Below are positions 17,638-26,130 of a DNA stretch of 64,000 bases, in pieces. Every line of letters begins with the position of its first letter. Within the stretch, counting starts at the first letter, position 1. The position numbers and the translations under genes were made by a program. The stretch comes from an uncultured Eubacteriales bacterium (lineage in GTDB: Bacteria > Bacillota > Clostridia > Oscillospirales > Acutalibacteraceae), in NCBI GenBank assembly GCA_934457115.1, contig CAKSHI010000008.1:1-64000 (forward strand). Direction: 5' to 3'. The notes under the pieces are model-generated. The model did not search any database. It was not told the DNA's origin and saw only the letters and a list, made by a program, of their open reading frames with translations.

Positions 17638-18135
17638 ATGGTTAAGGTTAAAGTTTTAATTAGAAATGATCAAGCAGATGTAAAAATTCCATCAGGAATA
17701 AGGTTGTTATTACGCAGATGTGTGCACGCTGTGTTAGACACGGAAAAATTTGAGGGTCCTGCTGAAGTAGTAATTACTTTTGTAGACAATGCGCAAATAA
17801 GAGAATTAAATAAAAAACATAGGAATATAGACAAAGAAACAGATGTATTGTCTTTCCCTATGGGAGAAAACGGCGAGTATGATATTAACCCGGAGACGGG
17901 TAATAAAATACTTGGGGATGTCGTTGTTTCAGTAGAAAAAGCAATAGAACACGCAAATGAATACGGATTTACCCTACAAAGAGAATTGGGATTTTTAGTT
18001 GTTCATTCAATGCTTCACCTTTTGGGATACGACCATCAAACTAACATGGATAAACTTAGAATGAGAGAAAGAGAAGAAGATATTCTAAGGCAAGTAGGGT
18101 TACCCAGTACTGAAAGTTATGGAGTAAGTAAATAA
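17638..18135 (+). CDS. ybeY: endoribonuclease YbeY (16S rRNA maturation)
   Basis: A zinc-dependent endoribonuclease of 165 residues that processes 16S rRNA 3' ends and takes part in ribosome quality control. The signature HSMLHLLGYDH (H-x3-H-x5-H) supplies the three zinc ligands, and DKETDVLSFP is also typical. The ATG at 17638 overlaps nothing and follows AAAGGG; upstream in-frame codons are inside phoH. In Bacillus the 7TM-HD phosphodiesterase gene pgpH lies between phoH and ybeY, but here the two are separated by one base, so pgpH is absent from this locus. Confidence 0.95.
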   Translation: MVKVKVLIRNDQADVKIPSGIRLLLRRCVHAVLDTEKFEGPAEVVITFVDNAQIRELNKKHRNIDKETDVLSFPMGENGEYDINPETGNKILGDVVVSVEKAIEHANEYGFTLQRELGFLVVHSMLHLLGYDHQTNMDKLRMREREEDILRQVGLPSTESYGVSK

Positions 18136-18137
18136 AA

Positions 18138-18641
18138 ATGAAAGAGATAAAAAGCTTTATATGCGCATTTAAAGGAATTTTCCATTGTATAAAAAATGAG
18201 CGACATATGAGAATACATATTTGCGCAAGCTTATATGTGTTGGCTTTTGCACCTTTTTTTCATTTATCGGCAGAGAAATATGCTATTTTATTGTTGACCA
18301 TTTCAGCTGTTTTAGCGGCAGAGATGGTCAATACTTCTGCAGAGGTACTTTCAGATATTTGTGCAGAAAACTACAATAGAATGGCAAAAGTGGCAAAAGA
18401 TATAGCAGCAGGAGCGGTTTTTGTATGTGCGTTTTTTGCAGCGATTATAGGTGTAATGTTCTTTTGGGATATAGCCGTATTTATTAATATAATAAACTTC
18501 TTTTGGATTCATAAGATTTTGCTTGTGTTGTTTATACTATCACTTTTAGTATCGGGATTTTTTATTTATTTGGGTCCAATAGAAATAAAAAATAGGATTA
18601 AATCTTTGATTTTTAGAAATAAAATAAAAAACAAAAAATAA
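18138..18641 (+). CDS. diacylglycerol/undecaprenol kinase family protein
   Basis: A 167-residue membrane protein. Residues 1-115 match the prokaryotic DgkA family: a cytosolic N-terminal helix with an HMRIHICAS stretch, three membrane helices and the active-site block AAEMVNTSAEVLSDIC (consensus ExxNTAxE). Gram-positive members phosphorylate undecaprenol to supply the cell-wall lipid carrier. The C-terminal 45 residues add a fourth hydrophobic helix and a very basic tail, making it longer than the usual 120-130 residues. It overlaps nothing and starts three bases after ybeY. The cdd gene that often separates dgkA from era is missing. Confidence 0.85.
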   Translation: MKEIKSFICAFKGIFHCIKNERHMRIHICASLYVLAFAPFFHLSAEKYAILLLTISAVLAAEMVNTSAEVLSDICAENYNRMAKVAKDIAAGAVFVCAFFAAIIGVMFFWDIAVFINIINFFWIHKILLVLFILSLLVSGFFIYLGPIEIKNRIKSLIFRNKIKNKK

Positions 18642-18656
18642 GTTAGGAGAATTATT

Positions 18657-19580
18657 TTGACTCATAATACTCAAACAAAATCGGCCTTTATAGCAATCAC
18701 GGGGAGACCGAATGTTGGGAAATCATCACTTTTAAATACACTTTTAGGTCAAAAAATCGCTATAGTTTCCAATAAACCACAAACCACAAGGACTCGCATA
18801 ATGGGAGTATTAACGAAAGATTCTACTCAATTTGTGTTTATAGATACGCCGGGTCTTCATAAACCTAAGACAAGCCTTGGTAAATATATGGTAAAATCCA
18901 TTAATGAATCAGTAGCCGGGGTAGATGTTTGCGTTTTGGTTGTTGAGGCCGGAAAAAGTATGCAGGATTCGGAAAAAGAGCTTATAGAAAGGTTTAAAGC
19001 CTTAAAACTTCCCGCAGTTTTAGTTATAAATAAGATTGATTTAGTTTTAGATAAAAGCCTTATAATAAGCCAAATCACGGAGTTTATGAAAGAGTTCGAG
19101 TTTAGTGCTGTTGTTCCGCTTTCGGCAAAAACAGGCGATGGTATATCATCTCTTACAAGTGAATTGGACAAGCTTGCAAACGTATCAGACTTCTTTTTTG
19201 ATGAGGATACATTGACCGACCAGCCTGAAAGAGTCATAGTAGCTGAAATGATAAGGGAAAAAATGTTAAGGCTACTTGATAAGGAGATACCTCATGGTAT
19301 TGCAGTATCAGTCGAAAAAATGCGTACAAGAGAAAATAAGCCTGATATAATCGACATAGATGCCACAATATATTGCGAAAAAGCAAGTCATAAGGGTATA
19401 ATAATAGGAAAATCAGGGTCAATGCTCAAAAGAATAGGAAAAAGCGCAAGAGAAGATATAGAATCATTTTTTGATTGTAAGGTTAATTTACAATTGTGGG
19501 TTAAGGTCAAAGAGGATTGGCGAAATAGAGAAGGTTTACTCAAAAATTTTGGCTTTGATAAGAACGATTTTAATCTATAA
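18657..19580 (+). CDS. era: GTPase Era
   Basis: An essential ribosome-assembly GTPase that binds the 3' end of 16S rRNA, 307 residues. G1 is TGRPNVGKSSL, G2 is around PQTTRTRI, G3 is FIDTPGLH, G4 is VINKID and G5 is PLSAKTG. The C-terminal KH domain includes HKGIIIGKSGSMLKRIGK. The TTG start follows TTAGGAGA. It is in the conserved order ybeY-dgkA-era-(yqzL)-recO. A weak stem ATACTT/AAGTAT with a T-rich tail follows at about 19635, so partial termination before yqzL is possible. Confidence 0.97.
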   Translation: MTHNTQTKSAFIAITGRPNVGKSSLLNTLLGQKIAIVSNKPQTTRTRIMGVLTKDSTQFVFIDTPGLHKPKTSLGKYMVKSINESVAGVDVCVLVVEAGKSMQDSEKELIERFKALKLPAVLVINKIDLVLDKSLIISQITEFMKEFEFSAVVPLSAKTGDGISSLTSELDKLANVSDFFFDEDTLTDQPERVIVAEMIREKMLRLLDKEIPHGIAVSVEKMRTRENKPDIIDIDATIYCEKASHKGIIIGKSGSMLKRIGKSAREDIESFFDCKVNLQLWVKVKEDWRNREGLLKNFGFDKNDFNL

Positions 19581-19677
19581 TTAGCAAAATAAACCTTCTA
19601 CATTTTATGCGTAATAAATCCCTCGCAATAGTAGATACTTATTATAGAAGTATTTATTTTATAGGGGGTATATCATA

Positions 19678-19842
19678 ATGGATAAAGAGACAGCATGGCT
19701 TAATTTTGTTAATACCGGTTCAGTTAGTGATTACCTTGAATACACTAAAATAAAACATCGAAGCATGAATGACCCTTTGGAGGAAGCGACAAATGCAGAT
19801 AAAGACAGAAGGATTGGTTATAATGGAGAAAACCGTAGGTGA
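19678..19842 (+). CDS. yqzL: YqzL-family small protein
   Basis: A 54-residue protein beginning MDKETAWLNFVNTGSVSDYL. The W-x2-F-x3-G-S/N-x3-YL pattern near the N-terminus is that of the short YqzL family, which lies between era and recO in Bacillus and many Firmicutes. ATG start eight bases after TAGGGGG. Its last 50 bases overlap the start of recO in another frame, and the recO ribosome-binding site GGAGGA lies inside it, so translation of the two is probably coupled. Function unknown. Too short to be found by most length cut-offs. Confidence 0.8.
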   Translation: MDKETAWLNFVNTGSVSDYLEYTKIKHRSMNDPLEEATNADKDRRIGYNGENRR

Positions 19843-20539
19843 AAGCGATCGCTTGGTAACAGTGCTTACTAAGAGTGATGGCTTGGTGCATGCATTTGTA
19901 AAGGGTGCTAAAAGCTTAAAAAATAAAAACTCCATATCAACCCAACTTTTTTGTTATTCTCGCCTTGTGATATATAAGGGGCGGGAAAAGTACATAATTG
20001 ACGAAGCAACTCCTATAGAAGTATTTTTTTCACTAAGAGACAGTATAGAAAAGCTTGCACTTGCTCAATATTTTTGCGAACTTACCATAGCATTAGCTTC
20101 AGAGCATTATCAAGCGAGTGACTTTTTGCGTTTGATTTTAAATTCATTGTATTATCTTTCAAATGATAAAAAGGATAGAAAAATCATAAAGGCTGTCTTT
20201 GAAATGAGAATCATGGCGTTAGCGGGATATATGCCAAACTTAGTATGCTGCGACAGCTGCGCAAAGTATGAGGATAAAAGGATGTTTTTTGTCCCATATC
20301 AAGGGAAGATTGAGTGTAGTGAGTGCTTCTTTAAGCATGGGAATATTTATTCCCTGCCGTTGAACATGGGAGCACTTACAGCACTTAGGCATTCTATATA
20401 TGCAGAATTTAAAAAGATATTTTCCTTTGAACTTTTGGGTGAAAGTCTTGATCAATTTTCGGCAGCGGCAGAAGAATATGTAAAGGCCACTTTAGATAGA
20501 AAATTTAAAACATTGGACTTTTACCACAATGTATGTTAA
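19793..20539 (+). CDS. recO: DNA repair protein RecO
   Basis: RecO helps load RecA on SSB-coated single-stranded DNA in the RecFOR pathway. The protein of about 248 residues has the N-terminal OB-fold (KTEGLVIMEKTVGESDRLVT, 20 residues) and the zinc finger C-x2-C (CDSC) ... C-x2-C (CSEC) near residues 152-178. An in-frame ATG at 19769 is possible, but the ATG at 19793 lies nine bases after GGAGGA and gives the family's usual MQIKTEGLVI start. It overlaps the end of yqzL by 50 bases. Confidence 0.95.
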   Translation: MQIKTEGLVIMEKTVGESDRLVTVLTKSDGLVHAFVKGAKSLKNKNSISTQLFCYSRLVIYKGREKYIIDEATPIEVFFSLRDSIEKLALAQYFCELTIALASEHYQASDFLRLILNSLYYLSNDKKDRKIIKAVFEMRIMALAGYMPNLVCCDSCAKYEDKRMFFVPYQGKIECSECFFKHGNIYSLPLNMGALTALRHSIYAEFKKIFSFELLGESLDQFSAAAEEYVKATLDRKFKTLDFYHNVC

Positions 20540-20611
20540 AAATATATTATGATAAAAAGGCAGGTGAAAAAGCAAGGGTATTTTAAATTAATACCATTAA
20601 GCTTTGACTTT

Positions 20612-22975
20612 ATGAACAATAAAAGAAAATATGAAGAAATATTAGAACTACCAAAAGTATTAAATATGCTTTCAAACCAAGCTCATTGCGAAAGAACAAA
20701 GGAAATGGCATTAAGCATATTGCCTACATATTCATATGAAGAAACATTAACGTTGCTTAATGAAACAAACGACGCTCATATGCTTATAGCGAGGTTTGGG
20801 AGCCCGTCATTTGGAATGATAAGCGATATTACAAACTCAGCTGCAAGGGCAAAGTCCGGCGGAATGCTTACAATGGGTGAACTTCTTAAAATTGGTGAAG
20901 CACTTAGGGTATTTAGGTCTATTAAGGAATGGAAAGCCAGATGTGAAAATGTAGAAACATCACTTGATATTTATTTTGAAAAGATTATACCCAACAGGTA
21001 TTTTGAAGATAAGATAATATCATCAATCTTGAGTGATGACGAGATGGCGGATACAGCCTCTCAAGCACTTGCGGATATAAGAAGAAAAATAAGGTCTGCT
21101 TCTTCGAGAGTACGTTCGCAGCTTGATAAAATGATACATTCTTCTAAGTACCAAAAGTATTTGCAAGACCCCATTGTCACCATTAGGGACGGTAGGTTTG
21201 TAGTGCCGGTAAAGTCGGAGTATCGAAGTGAAATTGCAGGCTTGGTTCACGATACCTCCGCAAGCGGCGCAACTGTGTTTATAGAACCGTTATCAGTAGT
21301 TGAAACTAATAACGACATAAAAGTACTATTGTCGAAAGAAAAGGCAGAAATCGAGAGAATACTAACTGGACTTTCAAGCGAAGCAGGCGATTTTTCAGTT
21401 TCTATTATCACCTCGTATAATGCCACTCTCGACATAGACTTAATATTAGCCAAGGCACAACTTGCATATAAGATGAAAGCATCTTTGCCTATTATAAATA
21501 ATGAGGGTAAAATTAACTTGATTAAAGCGCGTCACCCTCTCATAAAAGATGATAAAATAGTTCCAATCAATATAAATCTTGGTGATAAGTTTGATACATT
21601 GGTGATTACGGGACCTAATACAGGCGGAAAAACCGTATCAATAAAAACTATAGGCTTATTTACTCTTATGGCTATGTGCGGCTTGATGATACCTGCAAGT
21701 GATAACAGCAGCATATCTATTTTTGATAAGGTATTGGTCGATATAGGGGATGAACAAAGTATTGAACAGTCTCTTTCGACATTTTCTTCTCACATGACCA
21801 ATACAATCGAGATAATAAAAGAAGCAGACCACAATTCATTGGTAATCTTTGATGAGCTTGGGGCAGGGACTGACCCGACTGAAGGTGCGGCCTTAGCTAT
21901 GGCAATCTTGGAGACCATAAAAGAAAAAGGTTCCAAGATAGTTGCGACAACTCACTATGCAGAACTAAAAGAGTATGCCTTACAAGAGGACAGGGTTGAG
22001 AATGCGTGCTGCGAATTTGATGTAAATACACTAAAGCCTACGTATAAGCTATTAATAGGAATCCCGGGAAGCTCTAACGCTTTTGCGATATCTCAAAAGC
22101 TTGGAATGGAAAAGTATGTTGTAGATAAGGCAAGAAGTTTTATAGCAGATGATAAAAACAAGTTTGATGAGGTAATCAAGACAATTGAAGCAACAAGAAA
22201 TCAGCTTGAAGAAGAAAAACAAGAGGCTCTAAAACTAAAAATTGAAGCTCAAAAGATAAAAGAGGAGTCTATTAAGCAGTACGAGAAAATAAAATCGTTA
22301 GCACAAAGCGAGATAGATGCTGCCAAACAAAAGGCTTCAAGAATGTTGGATAAGGCAACGTTACAAGTAAATGAGCTCTTGGAGCAAATAAATAAAATCA
22401 AGAAGAATAATAATGTGTCCCAAGAAGACAGAACCTTGCTTAAAGCCAAACTTAAGGAGCTCCAAAATACGGCAGACCCAATAGAAAAGAAAAATCTAGG
22501 TGATTATAAATTACCAAGAAAACTTAAAAAGGGTGATACTGTTTTAATCTGCGATATGGATAAAGAAGCAGAAGTACTCGAAGAACCCGACTCTTCCAAC
22601 AAAGTCCTTGTTCAGGCCGGTATTATTAAGACAAGGGTAAACCTTTCAAATTTAAGGCTTATAGAAAAACCAAAGACTAAGGTGACAAGCCAAAGGGGAA
22701 GAAGAAATGTTCAAAGTATTTCCCAAAGGTCGGCAAATTTAGAGCTTGATTTAAGAGGAAAGAATGCATTGGATGCGATAATAGATTTGGATTATTTTAT
22801 AGATAATGCTATTCTTTTAAATGTATCTCAATTAACGGTAATACATGGCAAGGGTACGGGAGTACTTAGAAAAGAGGTTCATGCCCACTTAAAGAAACAT
22901 CCTGCTGTTAAGAGTTATAGACTGGGTGTCTTTGGTGAAGGCGAAGCGGGAGTAACAATAGTAGAACTTAAATAA
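20612..22975 (+). CDS. mutS2: endonuclease MutS2 (Smr-domain MutS homologue)
   Basis: About 787 residues. The core and clamp domains are followed by the ATPase, with Walker A TGPNTGGKTVS and the block FDELGAGTDPTEGAALA, then a long Lys/Glu-rich coiled coil (about 510-600). The C-terminal Smr nuclease domain has LDLRGKNALDA and VIHGKGTGVLR. MutS2 limits recombination and, in Bacillus, rescues collided ribosomes. An ATG at 20549 would add 21 residues (MIKRQVKKQGYF...), but homologues start near MNNKRKYEEILELPKVLNML, so 20612 is preferred. Neither start has a clear ribosome-binding site. recO lies 72 bp upstream. Confidence 0.93.
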   Translation: MNNKRKYEEILELPKVLNMLSNQAHCERTKEMALSILPTYSYEETLTLLNETNDAHMLIARFGSPSFGMISDITNSAARAKSGGMLTMGELLKIGEALRVFRSIKEWKARCENVETSLDIYFEKIIPNRYFEDKIISSILSDDEMADTASQALADIRRKIRSASSRVRSQLDKMIHSSKYQKYLQDPIVTIRDGRFVVPVKSEYRSEIAGLVHDTSASGATVFIEPLSVVETNNDIKVLLSKEKAEIERILTGLSSEAGDFSVSIITSYNATLDIDLILAKAQLAYKMKASLPIINNEGKINLIKARHPLIKDDKIVPININLGDKFDTLVITGPNTGGKTVSIKTIGLFTLMAMCGLMIPASDNSSISIFDKVLVDIGDEQSIEQSLSTFSSHMTNTIEIIKEADHNSLVIFDELGAGTDPTEGAALAMAILETIKEKGSKIVATTHYAELKEYALQEDRVENACCEFDVNTLKPTYKLLIGIPGSSNAFAISQKLGMEKYVVDKARSFIADDKNKFDEVIKTIEATRNQLEEEKQEALKLKIEAQKIKEESIKQYEKIKSLAQSEIDAAKQKASRMLDKATLQVNELLEQINKIKKNNNVSQEDRTLLKAKLKELQNTADPIEKKNLGDYKLPRKLKKGDTVLICDMDKEAEVLEEPDSSNKVLVQAGIIKTRVNLSNLRLIEKPKTKVTSQRGRRNVQSISQRSANLELDLRGKNALDAIIDLDYFIDNAILLNVSQLTVIHGKGTGVLRKEVHAHLKKHPAVKSYRLGVFGEGEAGVTIVELK

Positions 22976-22997
22976 TTTTGTATTAGGGGAGATTAAA

Positions 22998-23651
22998 ATG
23001 CGAAATAACAAACCTTTAAAAATTTTTATAATTATCGCGTTAATACTTGTGGTAATTATAAGTGCTGTATCACTATTAGTATTAAAAGACCCAAACAAGG
23101 ATAAGTATAACGTAGAACCGTCTACTAAATTAATGCAAGATATAATTATATCGACAGTTCAAAGTTCAGAGCTTAAAGTATCGCAGGATGAGCTCAATGG
23201 AGCCTTAGCTTATAGGCTAACAAAAGAGGACAGTAATGGTTCAGTTAACGGGCTTTATTTTGACTTGCAGGATATGAAAGATGATAAAGTAAAGGTGTAT
23301 ATGCCAATAACCTATAAATCGATTGATTTGGGTGTAAGTGCATACGTTAAACCTTCACTCGACAAAGAAAATAATGTATTTTGTTTTGAAATTTCCAATG
23401 CAAAAGTAGGCTTATTGCCGATTTCCTCAAAAATGCTTGCAGATAAAATAAAGGATAGTGAACCTGATATGTTTACGTCTGCGGATAATAAGTTGTTTGT
23501 TAATTCGTATATAAAGTATGATATTCATTCGACAAGCGTCAAAATACAAATTGATGAGTTTAGAATTGAGGACGGCCAAGTAGTTATAAAGACATCAGGA
23601 CTATTAAAAACAGTTGAAGACTTATTCAAAGATTTTATTATTGGCGATTAA
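22998..23651 (+). CDS. single-pass membrane protein, YpmS-like
   Basis: A 217-residue protein with an N-terminal membrane anchor (about residues 7-29, FIIIALILVVIISAVSLLVL) and an extracytoplasmic beta-rich domain with YMPITYKSIDLG, FCFEISNAKVGLLPIS and IDEFRIEDGQVVI. The alternation and layout resemble DUF2140/YpmS proteins, whose function is unknown. This match is by pattern only. ATG start follows AGGGGAG, 22 bp after mutS2, so it is likely the last gene of that transcript; a strong terminator follows. Confidence 0.55.
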   Translation: MRNNKPLKIFIIIALILVVIISAVSLLVLKDPNKDKYNVEPSTKLMQDIIISTVQSSELKVSQDELNGALAYRLTKEDSNGSVNGLYFDLQDMKDDKVKVYMPITYKSIDLGVSAYVKPSLDKENNVFCFEISNAKVGLLPISSKMLADKIKDSEPDMFTSADNKLFVNSYIKYDIHSTSVKIQIDEFRIEDGQVVIKTSGLLKTVEDLFKDFIIGD

Positions 23652-23657
23652 TAGACA

Positions 23658-23696
23658 AAAAATAATGGAGCACTTAGGTGCTCCATTATTTTGCTT
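23658..23696. terminator. bidirectional terminator
   Basis: AAAATAATGGAGCAC pairs perfectly with GTGCTCCATTATTTT around loop TTAG. It sits between convergent genes (the YpmS-like gene on plus, nadE on minus) and has a U-run on both strands. Confidence 0.92.
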
Positions 23697-23717
23697 TATA
23701 TTGGTTGTAAATCATTA

Positions 23718-25619
23718 TTAATCATTAGATTGTAAGTCTTTAATCCATATATTTACTTCTGCATCACTTGGTATCCTAAAATCTCCTCTAGGCGAAAGCG
23801 ATACGCTTCCGACTTTAGGACCGTCTGGTAGACATGACCTTTTAAACTGCTGAGAGAAGAACCTTTTTAGGAATATGGTAAGCCATTTTTTTATGGTTTC
23901 TTCGTCATATATGTCTTTAAAAGCGATTAAAGCTAACCTAAGAATTTTTTTAGGTGTAAATGCAAAACGTATGAAGTAATATAAAAAGAAATCATGAAGT
24001 TCATATGGCCCTACTATTTCTTCGGTTTTTTGTGATATTTTATTATCACTTGGCGGCAAGAGTTCGGGGCTCACGGGAGTATTTAGGATATCTAAGAGTA
24101 TTTCTTTTAAGTTGTCATTAGAGTGGTTTGCCTCATACTCCACTAAATGACGAACTAAGGTTTTAGGAATTGAGGAGTTTACGGCATACATAGACATATG
24201 GTCGCCGTTGTACGTAGCAAACCCAAGAGCTAACTCCGAAAGATCCCCCGTACCAATTACTAAAGCATTATATTTGTTGGAAAGATCCATCAAAATTTGA
24301 GTTCTTTCCCTTGCTTGCGAATTTTCGTATGTTACGTCATGTATTTTATCGTCATGGCCAATATCTTCAAAGTGCTTTTTTACAGACTCGTAGATATTAA
24401 TTTCCTCAAACGAGGCCTTATATGCCAAGGCAAGTTTTTGGGCATTTGATTTTGTCCTTGTGGTTGTCCCAAAGCAGGGCATACTTACAGCCCGTATATT
24501 TTCTTTATCGAGATTTAAAATATCGAAAGCTTTTTTTATGACAATCAATGCAAGAGTTGAGTCAAGCCCGCCAGAAACTCCCAAGACAACAGATTTTAAG
24601 CCTGTGTGTTTGAGCCTTTTAGCAAGACCCATGGCTTGAAGTGTAAGAATTTCCTCGCAGTGTTCCGAAAGCTTATTTGAGTTTGATGGCACAAATGGAA
24701 ATTTAGGGATTTCTCGTTTTAGGGGGATATCACGTTTATTGATAGAAAACTCTACTTCAAAAGCAGTTTTTTCGCCGTAACTTGTCGCTGTTTTTACTCT
24801 TTCGGACTCTATCTTTTGGAGGTCAATGTCTTCTACAATAATGCCCGATTTAAACTTAGAGGATTCTTTTAAAACTATTCCGTTTTCGGCTATTATATTG
24901 TGGGCCGAAAAGACTAAATCGGTACTTGATTCCCCGGGACCCGCATCGGCATAAAGATAACATGATGTAAGTTTTGCAGAGTGTATTTTTACAAGGTCTT
25001 TTCGATATTTAGCCTTTGAGATTAGTTCATTGCTTGCCGAAAGGTTCGCAATAATATTAGCACCTGCTTGGCAAAGGTCATTGGATGGTGGGTTAGAGAC
25101 CCAAAGATCTTCGCATATTTCGATTGAGAATTTAAACTCTTTGAAGTTTTTGCACGAAAATACTATATTGCTTCCCAATGGCACACTTTGACCGTAAAAG
25201 TCTATGGTTTTATAATTGCACCCCTTGTCGAAAAAGCGAAGCTCTTGAAATTCGCTGTAATTTGGTATATTCATTTTGGGTACAAAACCAAGAATTTTTC
25301 CCTTTTGAATAACACAAGCACAATTATATAGGCAATTATTATTTTTTAAGGGTAGTCCAACAATAGAAATGATATCAAGTTTTGAGGTTTCTTTCGCTAT
25401 CTTTAGGAGTGATTTTTCAGCAGAGTCTAAGAGACTTTTTTGGAAAAATAAGTCCATGCAAGTATAAGCGGTAATAGAGAGTTCAGGAAAAACAATTAAA
25501 GAAGTTCCCTTTTCGTGAGCTTCAAATATTAGCTTTATAATCTCGTTAGAGTTATAGTCGCAGTCTGCGACCTTTACATTATTAGTTGCACATGCAACTC
25601 TTAAAAAACCGTCTTTCAT
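23718..25619 (-). CDS. nadE: glutamine-dependent NAD+ synthetase
   Basis: A 633-residue two-domain enzyme that makes NAD+ from deamido-NAD+, ATP and glutamine. The N-terminal nitrilase-like glutaminase domain has the catalytic triad: Glu in FPELSITAYTC, Lys in FVPKMNIPNY, and Cys in SIEICEDLW. The C-terminal synthetase domain has the P-loop SGGLDSTLAL (about residue 347), GTGDLSELALGFATYNGDHM and PSAEL-like PVSPELLPP. ATG start after GGAGGCAAA. It is the last gene of the minus-strand polysaccharide operon by position, 25 bp after the nucleotidyltransferase-like gene, and ends at the bidirectional terminator. Confidence 0.96.
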   Translation of the reverse strand: MKDGFLRVACATNNVKVADCDYNSNEIIKLIFEAHEKGTSLIVFPELSITAYTCMDLFFQKSLLDSAEKSLLKIAKETSKLDIISIVGLPLKNNNCLYNCACVIQKGKILGFVPKMNIPNYSEFQELRFFDKGCNYKTIDFYGQSVPLGSNIVFSCKNFKEFKFSIEICEDLWVSNPPSNDLCQAGANIIANLSASNELISKAKYRKDLVKIHSAKLTSCYLYADAGPGESSTDLVFSAHNIIAENGIVLKESSKFKSGIIVEDIDLQKIESERVKTATSYGEKTAFEVEFSINKRDIPLKREIPKFPFVPSNSNKLSEHCEEILTLQAMGLAKRLKHTGLKSVVLGVSGGLDSTLALIVIKKAFDILNLDKENIRAVSMPCFGTTTRTKSNAQKLALAYKASFEEINIYESVKKHFEDIGHDDKIHDVTYENSQARERTQILMDLSNKYNALVIGTGDLSELALGFATYNGDHMSMYAVNSSIPKTLVRHLVEYEANHSNDNLKEILLDILNTPVSPELLPPSDNKISQKTEEIVGPYELHDFFLYYFIRFAFTPKKILRLALIAFKDIYDEETIKKWLTIFLKRFFSQQFKRSCLPDGPKVGSVSLSPRGDFRIPSDAEVNIWIKDLQSND

Positions 25620-25644
25620 TTTGCCTCCATAAAATAATTTTATT

Positions 25645-26127
25645 TTAATCTACAAATAGAGGGATTTTTCTTATATCTTTAAATGAGCTTGAGGGTATAA
25701 TAAATACACCTATTTTTTGTCCTTTTTTTAGACAGTATTTAATGATATCTTCTATAGTGACATCTTGGTCTTCAAAGACAAAGTCTAAAAATTTAGGGTC
25801 GATTATATACGAGCCTGTCGATATCGTGAACGTAAAGCGTGGATTTGGTTGCATGAAAGTGATATTTCCTTGATTGCCAAGCTCCAGTATTTCATAGGGA
25901 ATTTCCGTAGTCTTGTTTACACAAATTATTGTTACAAGATTTTTTTCTTCATTATGTCTTTTATATATTGGTTCAAAATCAAAGTTTAGCTCAGTGTATA
26001 TAGACGACATCATAAATGGTTTGTCCACTTTACCCTTTAGTCTTAATAAATCCTTAGATTTTATGCTTGATGATGAAATCGATTCATCTAAACATGTATT
26101 GTTGTCGATTAAGAAGCTTTCTTTCAT
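25645..26127 (-). CDS. nucleotidyltransferase-like protein lacking the catalytic N-terminal half
   Basis: A 160-residue protein. The middle and end follow the C-terminal half of sugar-phosphate nucleotidyltransferases: VTIICVNKTTEIPYEI (consensus PYGVV), then STGSYIIDPKFLDFV (consensus NTGIYVLDP) and IEDIIKYCLKKGQKIGVFII. The GxGTRL nucleotide-binding loop and the N-terminal Rossmann half are missing, and the EKP motif is MQPNP. Unlike a decayed gene it has a proper start (AGAGGG, then ATG) directly after the O-antigen polymerase stop. It may be a retained regulatory or binding remnant in the polysaccharide operon. It is too short to transfer nucleotides by itself. Confidence 0.6.
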   Translation of the reverse strand: MKESFLIDNNTCLDESISSSSIKSKDLLRLKGKVDKPFMMSSIYTELNFDFEPIYKRHNEEKNLVTIICVNKTTEIPYEILELGNQGNITFMQPNPRFTFTISTGSYIIDPKFLDFVFEDQDVTIEDIIKYCLKKGQKIGVFIIPSSSFKDIRKIPLFVD

Positions 26128-26130
26128 AGT

